64,000 nucleotides of DNA from positions 372,001 through 436,000 of the forward strand of contig NZ_FRAY01000003.1 in assembly GCF_900142475.1 (NCBI RefSeq), read 5' to 3'. Source of the stretch: Fibrobacter sp. UWH4 (GTDB taxonomy: Bacteria; Fibrobacterota; Fibrobacteria; Fibrobacterales; Fibrobacteraceae). Shown here in pieces: positions 52,656 to 60,694 of the stretch. A program made the translations under genes and the position numbers. The stretch's first letter is position 1. Every line of letters starts with the position of its first letter. The notes below the pieces were generated by a model that saw only the letters and a program-made list of their open reading frames with translations, made no database searches and had not been told where the DNA came from.

Positions 52656-53654
52656 TTAGGCGAAAAAGCGGAAACTCGTTTTCTTGAGTTCATGCAACGA
52701 ATGCAACACGGCGTAATCAGGGTTACCAATCGATGCGGCCGCCTCTTTGATATTGCGGTCCAGTTCTTCGGCGGACTGGGCATGCATCATAGCGTAAAGT
52801 GTATACGGGAAACCTTCGAAAGAAGGACGCTCATAGCAATGCGAAATATAACGCTTGCCTGCTAAAATTTCGCCCGCTTTTTTCAATTCCGAATTCTGAA
52901 ATCCGAATTCGGAATTTGCAAAGCAGACCATGGCGTTAAAAGCAAAACCCGCTTCTTGATGCCGGAGAATAGCCCCGAAACGACGCATTCTCTTTTGCGC
53001 GATGTCGTCGCGGAGTTCGTCGCACGTAACGCCCCAATCCTTAAACGGCGTGAGGGTGTGCGGAATATCGGTGCAGGCAATGCGGATTCGGGCTCTGTCA
53101 TTTGCGGATAAAAAGTGGGCAGGAGATTGCTTCGCCTTCGGCTCGCAATGACGTTTTTCGTCACCAATTCTGTTTGCTGGTGCGCCAGCACCCATCACCG
53201 TATTGATTTTGAACTTCTTGGTCGCATTCAGGATATGGACATCGTGCAGTTCTGTTTTTGAACAAACTTCATCTACAATCTTTTGAATTTCCGTTTCGGA
53301 CCGGGCTATTATGGTAAACCAGACGTTGTATTCGTGACTGCGCACATAGTTGTGTGTAATCGCGGGAATTTCATTCACAGTGGCTGCGAACTCATTCAAG
53401 GCGGAATCATCGGAAGTTCCTGCCGAAATCGTTGGCACCTTGCCCGCACAAAGTCTCGAAATAAAGCCGAGCTTTTTAGAATCGTACACACCACCGATAC
53501 GGCGAATAATGCCAGACTGGCGCAAATTCTCGACTGCAGCAAAAACGCTCTGTTCATCGGAGCCAAGCTGCTCCGCCAACACCAGATACGGACGTTCCTC
53601 CAAAGGAAATACGTCCTGGATGATAGCGAGAATATTCTGTTCAGGTTCGTTCAT
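52656..53654 (-). CDS. Siroheme decarboxylase, AhbA-AhbB fusion
   Basis: A 332-residue fusion of two AsnC/Lrp-like halves, each matching siroheme decarboxylase subunits. The first is ~1-160 (FPLEERPYLVLAEQLGSDE, SGIIRRIGGVYDSKKLGF, HNYVRSHEYNVWFTI). The second is ~185-332 (IPHTLTPFKDWG, KRMRRFGAILRHQEAGF, HCYERPSFEGFPYTLYAMMH). Siroheme decarboxylase makes 12,18-didecarboxysiroheme in the alternative haem pathway. Two repeat-derived insertions are in frame: EKRHCEPKAKQSP at ~167-180 in the inter-domain linker, and ANSEFGFQNSEL at ~246-258 inside the second half. ahbC lies upstream with a 132-bp gap that also carries a repeat fragment. Confidence 0.9.
   Translation of the reverse strand: MNEPEQNILAIIQDVFPLEERPYLVLAEQLGSDEQSVFAAVENLRQSGIIRRIGGVYDSKKLGFISRLCAGKVPTISAGTSDDSALNEFAATVNEIPAITHNYVRSHEYNVWFTIIARSETEIQKIVDEVCSKTELHDVHILNATKKFKINTVMGAGAPANRIGDEKRHCEPKAKQSPAHFLSANDRARIRIACTDIPHTLTPFKDWGVTCDELRDDIAQKRMRRFGAILRHQEAGFAFNAMVCFANSEFGFQNSELKKAGEILAGKRYISHCYERPSFEGFPYTLYAMMHAQSAEELDRNIKEAAASIGNPDYAVLHSLHELKKTSFRFFA
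52882..52921 (-). repeat. YGAAWTC heptamer array embedded in frame in ahbAB
   Basis: The plus strand reads CGAATTC, TGAAATC, CGAATTC, GGAATTT in 7-nt register. It encodes NSEFGFQNSEL on the minus strand. Confidence 0.8.
53121..53160 (-). repeat. GATTGCTTCG...CTCGCAATGACG repeat embedded in frame in ahbAB
   Basis: GATTGCTTCG, CCTTCGG, CTCGCAATGACG. Both flanks match the hemC copy at 48610. Confidence 0.85.
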
Positions 53655-53786
53655 TTTTTGGATTCCGTCGGTCCTCTATCCCCTTACAGGGTCCAGAGTC
53701 CCTCCAGAATGACTTAAGCGGGAAAGTGTTTCTCGACTGAAGTGTGTGGTGTGAGATGATTTTCACTACACATTCCACACTCCACA
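53655..53786. repeat. Repeat remnant between ahbC and ahbAB
   Basis: TGGATTCC...CCTCCAGAATGACT (53659-53714) is a degenerate short form of the 43774 family. A GTGTGGTGTGA / TCACTACACA imperfect inverted repeat follows at about 53740-53785. Confidence 0.55.
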
Positions 53787-54959
53787 TTATCCATTAATTT
53801 CTTCGTCCGTCAGGTAGCAGGCCGGATCTTCTTCCCAGAAGTCTCCTGTCACCGCCTCGGCGCGAGTGCGGAAGTTGCCGTTGCAGAGGTTCAGGTAGGC
53901 GCACTTGGGGCAGCGTCCCTTCAGAATCGGCTTCCTGTTCTTGAGGCCCGCCATAATCGGATTCGATTCGTCACTCCAGATTTCGCCGAAACTGCGTTCG
54001 CGTACGTTGCCGAGCGTAATATACTGCGTAAACTGGTCGGGGTGAACGTTTCCGATGCTGTCGACGTTACCGAAGGCCATGCCGCTGCGGTTGCCGCCAT
54101 TGCGCCTAATGAGTTCAAGCACCTTCTCGGCGCGAGCCGGATCTTCGCGCTGCATACGGCGATACAGGTAAATGGCATCGGCGTGGTTATCCACCGTCAA
54201 GATTTCCTTGTTGACTCCACGTTTCTTGAAGTCGAGCGTACGGTCAATAATCAAATCGATAGCCTTGCGGCTTTCTTCATGATTCAAATCATTTTGCACC
54301 ATCGCCGAGCCGCGGCCGCTGTAAACCAGGTGATAGAAGCACACGCGGTCGATATTTTCGGCTTCGAGCAAGTCAAAAATCGCATTCAAGTCTTGCACGT
54401 TGTAGCGCGTAATCGTAAAGCGGAGCCCCACCTTCTGGCCCGTCGCCACACAATTGCGGATTCCGCGCAAAGCGAGTTTGTATGCGCCTTCCTTGCCGCG
54501 GAACTTGTCGTGGGTCGCTTCGCAGCCATCGAGGCTAATGCCCACGTAGCCCACACCCATGTCCTTGAGTTTTTGGGCGACCTCAGGCGTAATGCAGGTG
54601 CCGTTGGTGCTGATAGTCGGGCGAATTCCCTTAGAGGCCGCATAATTTGCCAATTCAAAAAAATCGGGACGGAGCAAAGGTTCACCGCCGCTAAAGAGAA
54701 TTACCGGAACCTTGAAATCGGCCAACTGATCAATTAACGCCAAGCCTTCTTCGTGGGTCAATTCGTTCTGGTACTTAATAGCCTCGGAACGGGCATAACA
54801 GTGCACACAACTCAGGTTGCAAGTCTTGGTGCAATTCCACACCACCACGGGGCCGCGACCCGGAGCAACGCCGTTCTTGCATTCATGGGCCTTGGGTTCA
54901 TAACGCAGCTGGTCGCCGTAATTCGGCGTATCCATCAAAAGCTTGGTAATACTAATCAT
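53787..54959 (-). CDS. Radical SAM protein of alternative haem synthesis (AhbC/NirJ family)
   Basis: The 390-residue protein starts at ATG 54959 (MISITKLLMDTP, the usual opening of this family). An upstream TTG extension was rejected. The radical SAM cluster is CNLSCVHCYA (~52), with SGGEPLLRPDFF and ISLDG following. A C-terminal SPASM-like Cys set (KGRCPKCAYLNLCNGN) binds an additional cluster. AhbC removes the two acetate side chains of 12,18-didecarboxysiroheme to give Fe-coproporphyrin III. Adjacency to ahbAB and hemA-hemC-cobA/hemD supports this over NirJ of haem d1 synthesis, but sequence alone does not settle it. Confidence 0.88.
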   Translation of the reverse strand: MISITKLLMDTPNYGDQLRYEPKAHECKNGVAPGRGPVVVWNCTKTCNLSCVHCYARSEAIKYQNELTHEEGLALIDQLADFKVPVILFSGGEPLLRPDFFELANYAASKGIRPTISTNGTCITPEVAQKLKDMGVGYVGISLDGCEATHDKFRGKEGAYKLALRGIRNCVATGQKVGLRFTITRYNVQDLNAIFDLLEAENIDRVCFYHLVYSGRGSAMVQNDLNHEESRKAIDLIIDRTLDFKKRGVNKEILTVDNHADAIYLYRRMQREDPARAEKVLELIRRNGGNRSGMAFGNVDSIGNVHPDQFTQYITLGNVRERSFGEIWSDESNPIMAGLKNRKPILKGRCPKCAYLNLCNGNFRTRAEAVTGDFWEEDPACYLTDEEING

Positions 54960-55064
54960 AATTTTACAATGAATCCGATTGTTTTCCAAAGATAGAAAAA
55001 TCAAGATACCGAGCCCATCAAATAAAATTTCAAAAAACTTTTTTCTACATTTCCAAACACTTTT

Positions 55065-56099
55065 ATGAAATGGACGACCCTTACACTGACCGCCTTGTTG
55101 CCTTTTGCGCTTTTCGCAAAAGAAATCGATATTTCATCCACTTCAGAGACACTGATTGAAAACGGTAAAGAAAATGCGGCGAAAGAAATTATTGCCGTTG
55201 AAGACTCTTCACAAAAATGGAAAGCCACGGAAAGCCTCAATCTAAAAGATGCCGGAAACTCCCCCGTCATTTCTAACGAGGTGGCAAGCACTAATTCTCT
55301 CTCCGATTCTTTAACTGATTTCCCCCAAACAGATTCTCTTGCCTCAAACAACGATGAAAGCACCGAAGAAGGCAACGAAGAAGCTGGTGCTGAAAGTGAA
55401 GAAGCCGAAGCGGAACTCGAGGCCGACATGGCCGAAGCCGATTCCGCAACCATAGATTCGCTGCAAAAACTCACGCTTGACATGACAACCGCCTTTGTTC
55501 CGTCTGCAAGCAGGCGCGTTTCAGCCCCTTACGGCATCCGAACCTACCGTATGCACCGAGGGGTCGATTTGGGACTCTGCCACGGCGAAGACCGCACCAT
55601 TGTCGCTGCATTCAAGGGAACAGTCGTCAAGGTCCGCAACCAAGGCCGTCGCAAGGGCTACGGAAAATACGTCATCCTCGACCACGGGAACGGCCTCACT
55701 ACTTTATATGCACACCTCGCCAGCTGGCAAGTCAATGTCGGCGATACACTGCAGGCCGGCGATACTATCGGCGTCGGAGGCAACACGGGGCGTTCTTTCG
55801 GAGCGCACCTGCATTTTGAGATGCGATTCAACGGAAACTACATCGACCCCGCAACGGTCTTCAATTTCGAAGAAGGTACATTCCTCAACGCGATGACCGA
55901 AATCGACGAAGTCAAGCTACAACTCGTCGAAGCGGATTTCCAGAAAGAACTCGCCAAGCACCGCTACTACAAGGTTCGCCGAGGCGACTGCCTCGGAAAA
56001 ATCGCCCGCAAGTACGGAATTTCAATCAGGCGCCTCAAGCAGTTGAACAACATCAAGGGCAACATGATCCGTCCGGGTCAAGTGCTCCGCTGTTCCTAA
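55065..56099 (+). CDS. M23 peptidoglycan endopeptidase with C-terminal LysM
   Basis: The 344-residue protein has a signal peptide (LTALLPFALFA), an acidic Ser/Glu-rich linker (~25-135), and an M23 domain (~150-270) with zinc ligands in MHRGVDLGL (HxxxD) and AHLHFEM (HxH). A LysM module ends the protein (YYKVRRGDCLGKIARKYGI...). It probably cleaves stem-peptide cross-links during wall growth or division, or acts as an amidase activator; the zinc ligands favour an active enzyme. TACATT lies 13 nt before the ATG with no ribosome site. The stop overlaps that of the convergent antiporter by 4 nt. Confidence 0.93.
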   Translation: MKWTTLTLTALLPFALFAKEIDISSTSETLIENGKENAAKEIIAVEDSSQKWKATESLNLKDAGNSPVISNEVASTNSLSDSLTDFPQTDSLASNNDESTEEGNEEAGAESEEAEAELEADMAEADSATIDSLQKLTLDMTTAFVPSASRRVSAPYGIRTYRMHRGVDLGLCHGEDRTIVAAFKGTVVKVRNQGRRKGYGKYVILDHGNGLTTLYAHLASWQVNVGDTLQAGDTIGVGGNTGRSFGAHLHFEMRFNGNYIDPATVFNFEEGTFLNAMTEIDEVKLQLVEADFQKELAKHRYYKVRRGDCLGKIARKYGISIRRLKQLNNIKGNMIRPGQVLRCS

Positions 56100-57280
56100 T
56101 TTTCGTCTACCGCGACAAGCCGCCGGTACGTTTTATCGATGAAGATTGCCCCGAGCGGAGCGGTCACCATAATGGCTACCGCCGCAAGTGTCAACACGTC
56201 ATTACCGCAGGCAAGCCCAAAACTGAGGGGGACTCCCCCGATTGCCGCCTGAACGGTCGCCTTGGGCACATAAGCCAACATGCAGAAGAGTCGTTCCTTC
56301 TTGCTCAAGGGTGTGCGCAACATGCAAACGAAGACACCTCCCATACGGAAAATCATCGCTCCGAGCACCACGATAATCGCCCCGATTCCCGCCGTAAAGG
56401 CATAAGCGACATCCAGGGTGCTACCCACCAGCACAAACAAAATAATTTCAGCAGCGACCCAGAACTTCGTGAATTTTCCGCTGATGCGTTTTGCAAGTTC
56501 CGGGTGTTTCCCGTAAATGCACGCCGCAATCGCCACCACCGCGATCATTCCGCTAAAAGGCACGATATGGCTAATATCATGTTCCAGTTCGTTCAAAAGG
56601 AATGCAAAACTGAGAATGATCAACACCTTGACGGTATCGCGCATGTGCCGGTGCTTGAAGAACCATACCAACGCAAATCCGCAAATAACCCCGACCAAAG
56701 CGCCCAAGGCAATCGAAACGGGTACTGCCAAGAAACTCGTTGCCGAAACGGCCTCCCCCTTAAGAAGCGCCAAAAATGCAGCAAATGTCACCAGGACGTA
56801 GACATCGTCTAGTGACGACCCCGCCAAAAGCATCTGCGGGATGCCATGTTTTACGCCGCGACGTTCTTCGAGCATCTTGAGCATTCGCGGCACGACCACC
56901 GCAGGCGAAACCGCCGCAATCGTGGAGCCCATAAGGGCCGCCTCCCAATAAGTGACACCCATCAGTGGCGGCGCAAGCACCACCACGCCAACGATTTCCA
57001 CTGTCGCAGGCACAAAACACATCAGGAGTGCCGAACGGCCAATCCGCTTGAATTCGTGAATATCGAGAGTGAGTCCTGCCCGCGTCAAGATGATGACAAG
57101 CGCAAGCTGACGCAAATCGGCCGAAATATCGAGGAACGCAGGCCGCAACAAGTTCAATACATGCGGTCCGAGAATAATCCCCGTAAGAATCATCCCCAAA
57201 ATACTCGGAAGTTTCAGTTTCAAAAAGATCGATCCGAGCAGAAGCCCCAATAAAAAGATGAGTGCAAGAGAGGTAAGCAT
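56096..57280 (-). CDS. Cation/proton antiporter (CPA family)
   Basis: A 394-residue membrane protein with about 12 TM helices and no cytoplasmic TrkA-type domain. It has an N-terminal LKLPSILGMILTGIILGPH signature, LALVIILTRAGLTLD (transmembrane helix 3 motif) and the unwound-helix region GSTIAAVSPAVVVPRML followed by SLDDVYVLVTFAAF, where the DD carries the ions in NhaA/NhaP-type exchangers. Likely exchanges Na+ or K+ for H+. The specific ion cannot be read from the sequence. Monocistronic. Confidence 0.88.
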   Translation of the reverse strand: MLTSLALIFLLGLLLGSIFLKLKLPSILGMILTGIILGPHVLNLLRPAFLDISADLRQLALVIILTRAGLTLDIHEFKRIGRSALLMCFVPATVEIVGVVVLAPPLMGVTYWEAALMGSTIAAVSPAVVVPRMLKMLEERRGVKHGIPQMLLAGSSLDDVYVLVTFAAFLALLKGEAVSATSFLAVPVSIALGALVGVICGFALVWFFKHRHMRDTVKVLIILSFAFLLNELEHDISHIVPFSGMIAVVAIAACIYGKHPELAKRISGKFTKFWVAAEIILFVLVGSTLDVAYAFTAGIGAIIVVLGAMIFRMGGVFVCMLRTPLSKKERLFCMLAYVPKATVQAAIGGVPLSFGLACGNDVLTLAAVAIMVTAPLGAIFIDKTYRRLVAVDEN

Positions 57281-57440
57281 AAGGCAAATTCAATCACTAA
57301 AAACAATCGTTCGATTATTTTCTAGGACAAAATTAGAAAAAAAAGGATATTTTCACAGTTTTAGCATCCTAATTTAAAATTTTGCCTTTCCCCTTTTCGT
57401 TTTTTTAAAGTTATATTTACAATCAAGATTAGGAAAAAAT

Positions 57441-58247
57441 ATGATTCGCGTATCAAGCTTCAATAGGGCGTCGGAAAATAACCGGCGCAAAAAGGGCTTT
57501 TCCCTTATTGAAATCATGGTCGTTATCGTGATCATGGGTGTCCTAGCAACGGTCGGCGTTCCAAAGCTGTTCAATGTCATCGAAAAGACTAAAGAAAAAA
57601 CGGACCTCATGAAGCTTTATTACCTGAGGGATGCGCTCAACAAGGCTTTGATCGAAAACGAAACCGCCTTGACCAATACGGTTACCGCGAAAAAAATGAA
57701 CGACGAACAATTCCAGAAACTGATCGACAAGATGTACGAGGGTTTCAAGTACGAAAGAGGAGCCACCCTCTTTGTCATCGAAGTGCACAACGGCCTTTCT
57801 GTCAATGTCCAGAATAGTCACAACAGTGCCAACAACACTTATAATGTAAGCGAAATCCTCGGAACAAGCGGAACCTGGTGCGACGCCCTCAGAGAAGCAG
57901 GATTCGAAGGGGTCGCCGACATTGTCGCCGACCGAATCAAAGGGACATACAAGAAAGAAACCGATACCTACACCTCGTTCTCGTGGAAAGACTCCAACAA
58001 CAATAATGCCGAATGGCAAAGAACCGCTCCGAAAAAGCCCATGTTTACAAGTCTAGCCCTAAACAAGGGTAAAAAAAACGAAAACACCCGCTATACAATG
58101 AGTGCCCGCTGGACAGACGTCAATCACCCGGGAATTTCTTTAGAGATATACATCCTGCCTAACGGCAAAAAATGGAACCAGGCATTCTTCACCGATAACG
58201 GGACTTGTTTCTCCACTTATGGAGACAAAGGTTGCAACGGCCGTTAA
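57441..58247 (+). CDS. Type IV pilin-like / type II pseudopilin protein
   Basis: The 268-residue protein has a class III leader of about 18 residues, cleavage before Phe in RRKKG-FSLIEIMVVIVIMG, and Glu at mature position 5. The hydrophobic N-terminal helix is followed by a charged helical stretch and a long globular domain with four Cys (CDALREAG, NGTCFSTYGDKGC). It is longer than ordinary major pilins (~150), so either a minor pilin/pseudopilin or an adhesion pilin; Fibrobacter type IV pili are associated with cellulose binding. TATATT at about 57413 and AGGAAA precede the start. Confidence 0.88.
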   Translation: MIRVSSFNRASENNRRKKGFSLIEIMVVIVIMGVLATVGVPKLFNVIEKTKEKTDLMKLYYLRDALNKALIENETALTNTVTAKKMNDEQFQKLIDKMYEGFKYERGATLFVIEVHNGLSVNVQNSHNSANNTYNVSEILGTSGTWCDALREAGFEGVADIVADRIKGTYKKETDTYTSFSWKDSNNNNAEWQRTAPKKPMFTSLALNKGKKNENTRYTMSARWTDVNHPGISLEIYILPNGKKWNQAFFTDNGTCFSTYGDKGCNGR

Positions 58248-58262
58248 GTCGTCGCTGACGAC

Positions 58263-58694
58263 TTAATGTCCGACATAGAGTCGTTTCATTTCGTCGGGAA
58301 TCGCCATCGGACGCCCACGCTTGACATCCACCAGCACCCACTGCGTATCCGATTCAAAAATAACTTTACCGTCGGAAATGCGTTCAAACCGGCAGCGACG
58401 CGAAGTCGCAACCTTGCCGTAAGCGGCTACCCAGGTCGTTCCACGAATCTCTTCGCCTAGGAAGGCCTGGTTCTTGTATTCCACATGCTGAATATGAATC
58501 ATCCAGGCGGCACCGAGTTCATGCATCAGGGTCGTGCCACCGACAGAATCGGAATGGGCAATCGCGATATCTTGAATCCACTTGACAGACCACACATTAT
58601 TAAAATGGTGGTTGTCATCAATCATCTCAGGTTCCACCTTGAACACCTGCGTATATTCCATCGGATTCACCGTTTCTTCCATCGCAATAGCCAT
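58263..58694 (-). CDS. Acyl-CoA thioesterase (4HBT hotdog)
   Basis: A 143-residue single-hotdog protein of the 4-hydroxybenzoyl-CoA thioesterase family. DDNHHFNNVWSVKWIQD holds the active-site Asp/Asn-His region, and VATSRRCRFERISDGKVIFES with QWVLVDVKRGRPMAIP completes the fold. Met5 could also be the start. It lies 92 bp downstream of the acyl-CoA synthetase gene on the same strand, which suggests joint handling of fatty acyl-CoA. The C-terminus faces the pilin gene (15-bp gap). Confidence 0.88.
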   Translation of the reverse strand: MAIAMEETVNPMEYTQVFKVEPEMIDDNHHFNNVWSVKWIQDIAIAHSDSVGGTTLMHELGAAWMIHIQHVEYKNQAFLGEEIRGTTWVAAYGKVATSRRCRFERISDGKVIFESDTQWVLVDVKRGRPMAIPDEMKRLYVGH

Positions 58695-58785
58695 AATGCC
58701 TCCAACACATTTTCATTCAGCGAAACAAATTTATAAAAGCAACAAGCCCCTGATAGGCTCGATCGATTGCCAATCAAACTTTTTC

Positions 58786-60561
58786 CTATTCTTCGTACAT
58801 CTTCTCGATTTCTTCGGCATACCGCGCTTCGGCTACGGAACGCCGGATTTTCAAGGTCGGCGTCAGTAGCCCCGATTCAACCGTAAGTTCGTCACCGATC
58901 AAGGTCCACTTGCAAATCTGCTCCCAGTGATTCAACTTGCCGTTGACCCGTTCGATATGCCGTTCAATGGATTCGCGAATACGCTTGGACTTGAGCGCCC
59001 GTTGGACACTGAAATCTTTCTCGGTGCGTTGCAAGAAACGTTTCGCATTCACCGGGTTCAGGAAAATCAGCGCCGACGTGAACTTGCGGTCGTTGGCAAT
59101 TACCAAAGCCTGTTCAATCAGCAAATGCCTAGAAAGTTCCAGCTCAATGGGATTGGGGCTGACGTACTTGCCAGTACTCGTCTTCAGGAGTTCCTTGAGT
59201 CGACCCGTCAGATACAGATAGCCGTCGCGGTCAAAATACCCCTGGTCGCCCGTTCTAAAGAATCCATCTTCCGTAAAGATTTCGGCATTCAAGTTGTCGC
59301 GGTTACGGTATCCTTTGAACACACTGTCCCCTTTCACCAGAACTTCGCTGTGTTCGCCAATCTTAACCTGCAAGTGTGTCAGCGGTTGCCCCACGCTTCC
59401 CGGACGAGCCATTCCCGGTCGATTCACGCTGACAACAGGAGAACACTCCGTAAGGCCGTACCCTTCGCACACGTTGAACCCGACATTCAAAAGGAATCGG
59501 CAAATAGACTTGTTCAAAGCCCCTCCGCCAGAAATCACCAGGCGAAAACGACCGCCCATGGCCTTGCGCAGCTTGTTGTAGACAACCTTGTCGTAAAATT
59601 TCCAAACAAAACTTTTATGCGCCAATGGATTTCGATTCTTGGCATAGGTAAGGGCGTGTTCAAAGACAAACTTCTGCACTCCGTGAATCTGTTCGCCCGC
59701 GGCAGTCATATTCTCGTAGAGCCGTTCCAGGATACGCGGAACCACCGTCATGACAGTCGGACTGATTTCGTGGATACATTCAGGAATATGCCGCGGCGTA
59801 TCGGCAAAGTAGACCTTGGCCCCATACAAAATATAAAAATAGACCGACATACGCTCAAAAGCATGCGCCACCGGTAAGACAACCAGGCAGACATCTTCAG
59901 AACGGTTTATCTGCAAGAAATCGCACTTGATTACCTGAATTTGGGAAAGCATGTTTCGATGCGTCAGTTCCACGCCTTTCGGAGTTCCCGTAGAGCCGCT
60001 CGTATAGATAATCGTAAACACGTCATCCAAGGTGAGTGCATGCATCTGGTCGTTCAACCACAGAGAAGACTCGGGCCGCTTCGAGAGCGACTCGCCCTCT
60101 TTAAGAAGGTCCACCCAGTAGATTCCGTTCGGCGGAAGTTCCGACTCCGGATCGATGCAGATAACCGCCTTGAAACGGGACATCAACGTGCGGATGGACG
60201 GAGAAAGGTCACTTAATTTATAAAGGAGCAACACCTGCACCAAGGCGTCGTCGCATTGAAATGTGAAGTTTTCTGTCGAAATATTCGGGAAAAGCGGAAC
60301 CACGCGAGCTTGGTTGAGTTGGCATGCCACATCGGCCATTATCCATTCGGGACTGCTGTTTGCAACGATTCCGATGCTTTCGCCTGCCGAAAGGCCTCGA
60401 TTTCTTAAGGCAAGCGCTATGAACTGCGTTTCATTGCGCAGGCGCGTTCGCGAAAAATGTTCCCAGCCACCGGGTTTACGATGGAACCAGCCCGCGAAAT
60501 CCTCGCGGTCACAATTCGCAAAGAACATCTGCGCAAGCGATGTATATTGCAACGACTCCAT
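58786..60561 (-). CDS. Long-chain acyl-CoA synthetase (AMP-forming)
   Basis: From ATG 60561 (AGGAG 10 nt upstream) the protein has 591 residues. ANL-family motifs: TIIYTSGSTGTPKGVELTH (P-loop, ~185), GYGLTECSPVVS (~345), TGDQGYFDRDGYLYLTGRLKELLKTSTGKYVSP (hinge and adenylate contact) and a catalytic-Lys-region C-terminus. It activates fatty acids with ATP and CoA. The closest group is the FadD15/FAA1-like class with the SPNPIELEL segment. An in-frame start 30 nt upstream has no ribosome site. Followed by the thioesterase gene. Confidence 0.93.
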   Translation of the reverse strand: MESLQYTSLAQMFFANCDREDFAGWFHRKPGGWEHFSRTRLRNETQFIALALRNRGLSAGESIGIVANSSPEWIMADVACQLNQARVVPLFPNISTENFTFQCDDALVQVLLLYKLSDLSPSIRTLMSRFKAVICIDPESELPPNGIYWVDLLKEGESLSKRPESSLWLNDQMHALTLDDVFTIIYTSGSTGTPKGVELTHRNMLSQIQVIKCDFLQINRSEDVCLVVLPVAHAFERMSVYFYILYGAKVYFADTPRHIPECIHEISPTVMTVVPRILERLYENMTAAGEQIHGVQKFVFEHALTYAKNRNPLAHKSFVWKFYDKVVYNKLRKAMGGRFRLVISGGGALNKSICRFLLNVGFNVCEGYGLTECSPVVSVNRPGMARPGSVGQPLTHLQVKIGEHSEVLVKGDSVFKGYRNRDNLNAEIFTEDGFFRTGDQGYFDRDGYLYLTGRLKELLKTSTGKYVSPNPIELELSRHLLIEQALVIANDRKFTSALIFLNPVNAKRFLQRTEKDFSVQRALKSKRIRESIERHIERVNGKLNHWEQICKWTLIGDELTVESGLLTPTLKIRRSVAEARYAEEIEKMYEE

Positions 60562-60694
60562 AACACAGATTCTCCTTCCCATAAAATACATTTATTCTAA
60601 ACAAACAACAGTTTTTATTTGTTACAGAATCATTTTTTTTGCAATTATGCCATTTTTCGAATGTTTAGCTATATTTTTTTCCAGAGGGAATAAA

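Noticed and set aside
60263-60694. N-terminal extension of sstT
   Set aside because: The extension lies antisense inside the acyl-CoA synthetase gene. The protein from 60695 already has full SstT length and a good ribosome site.
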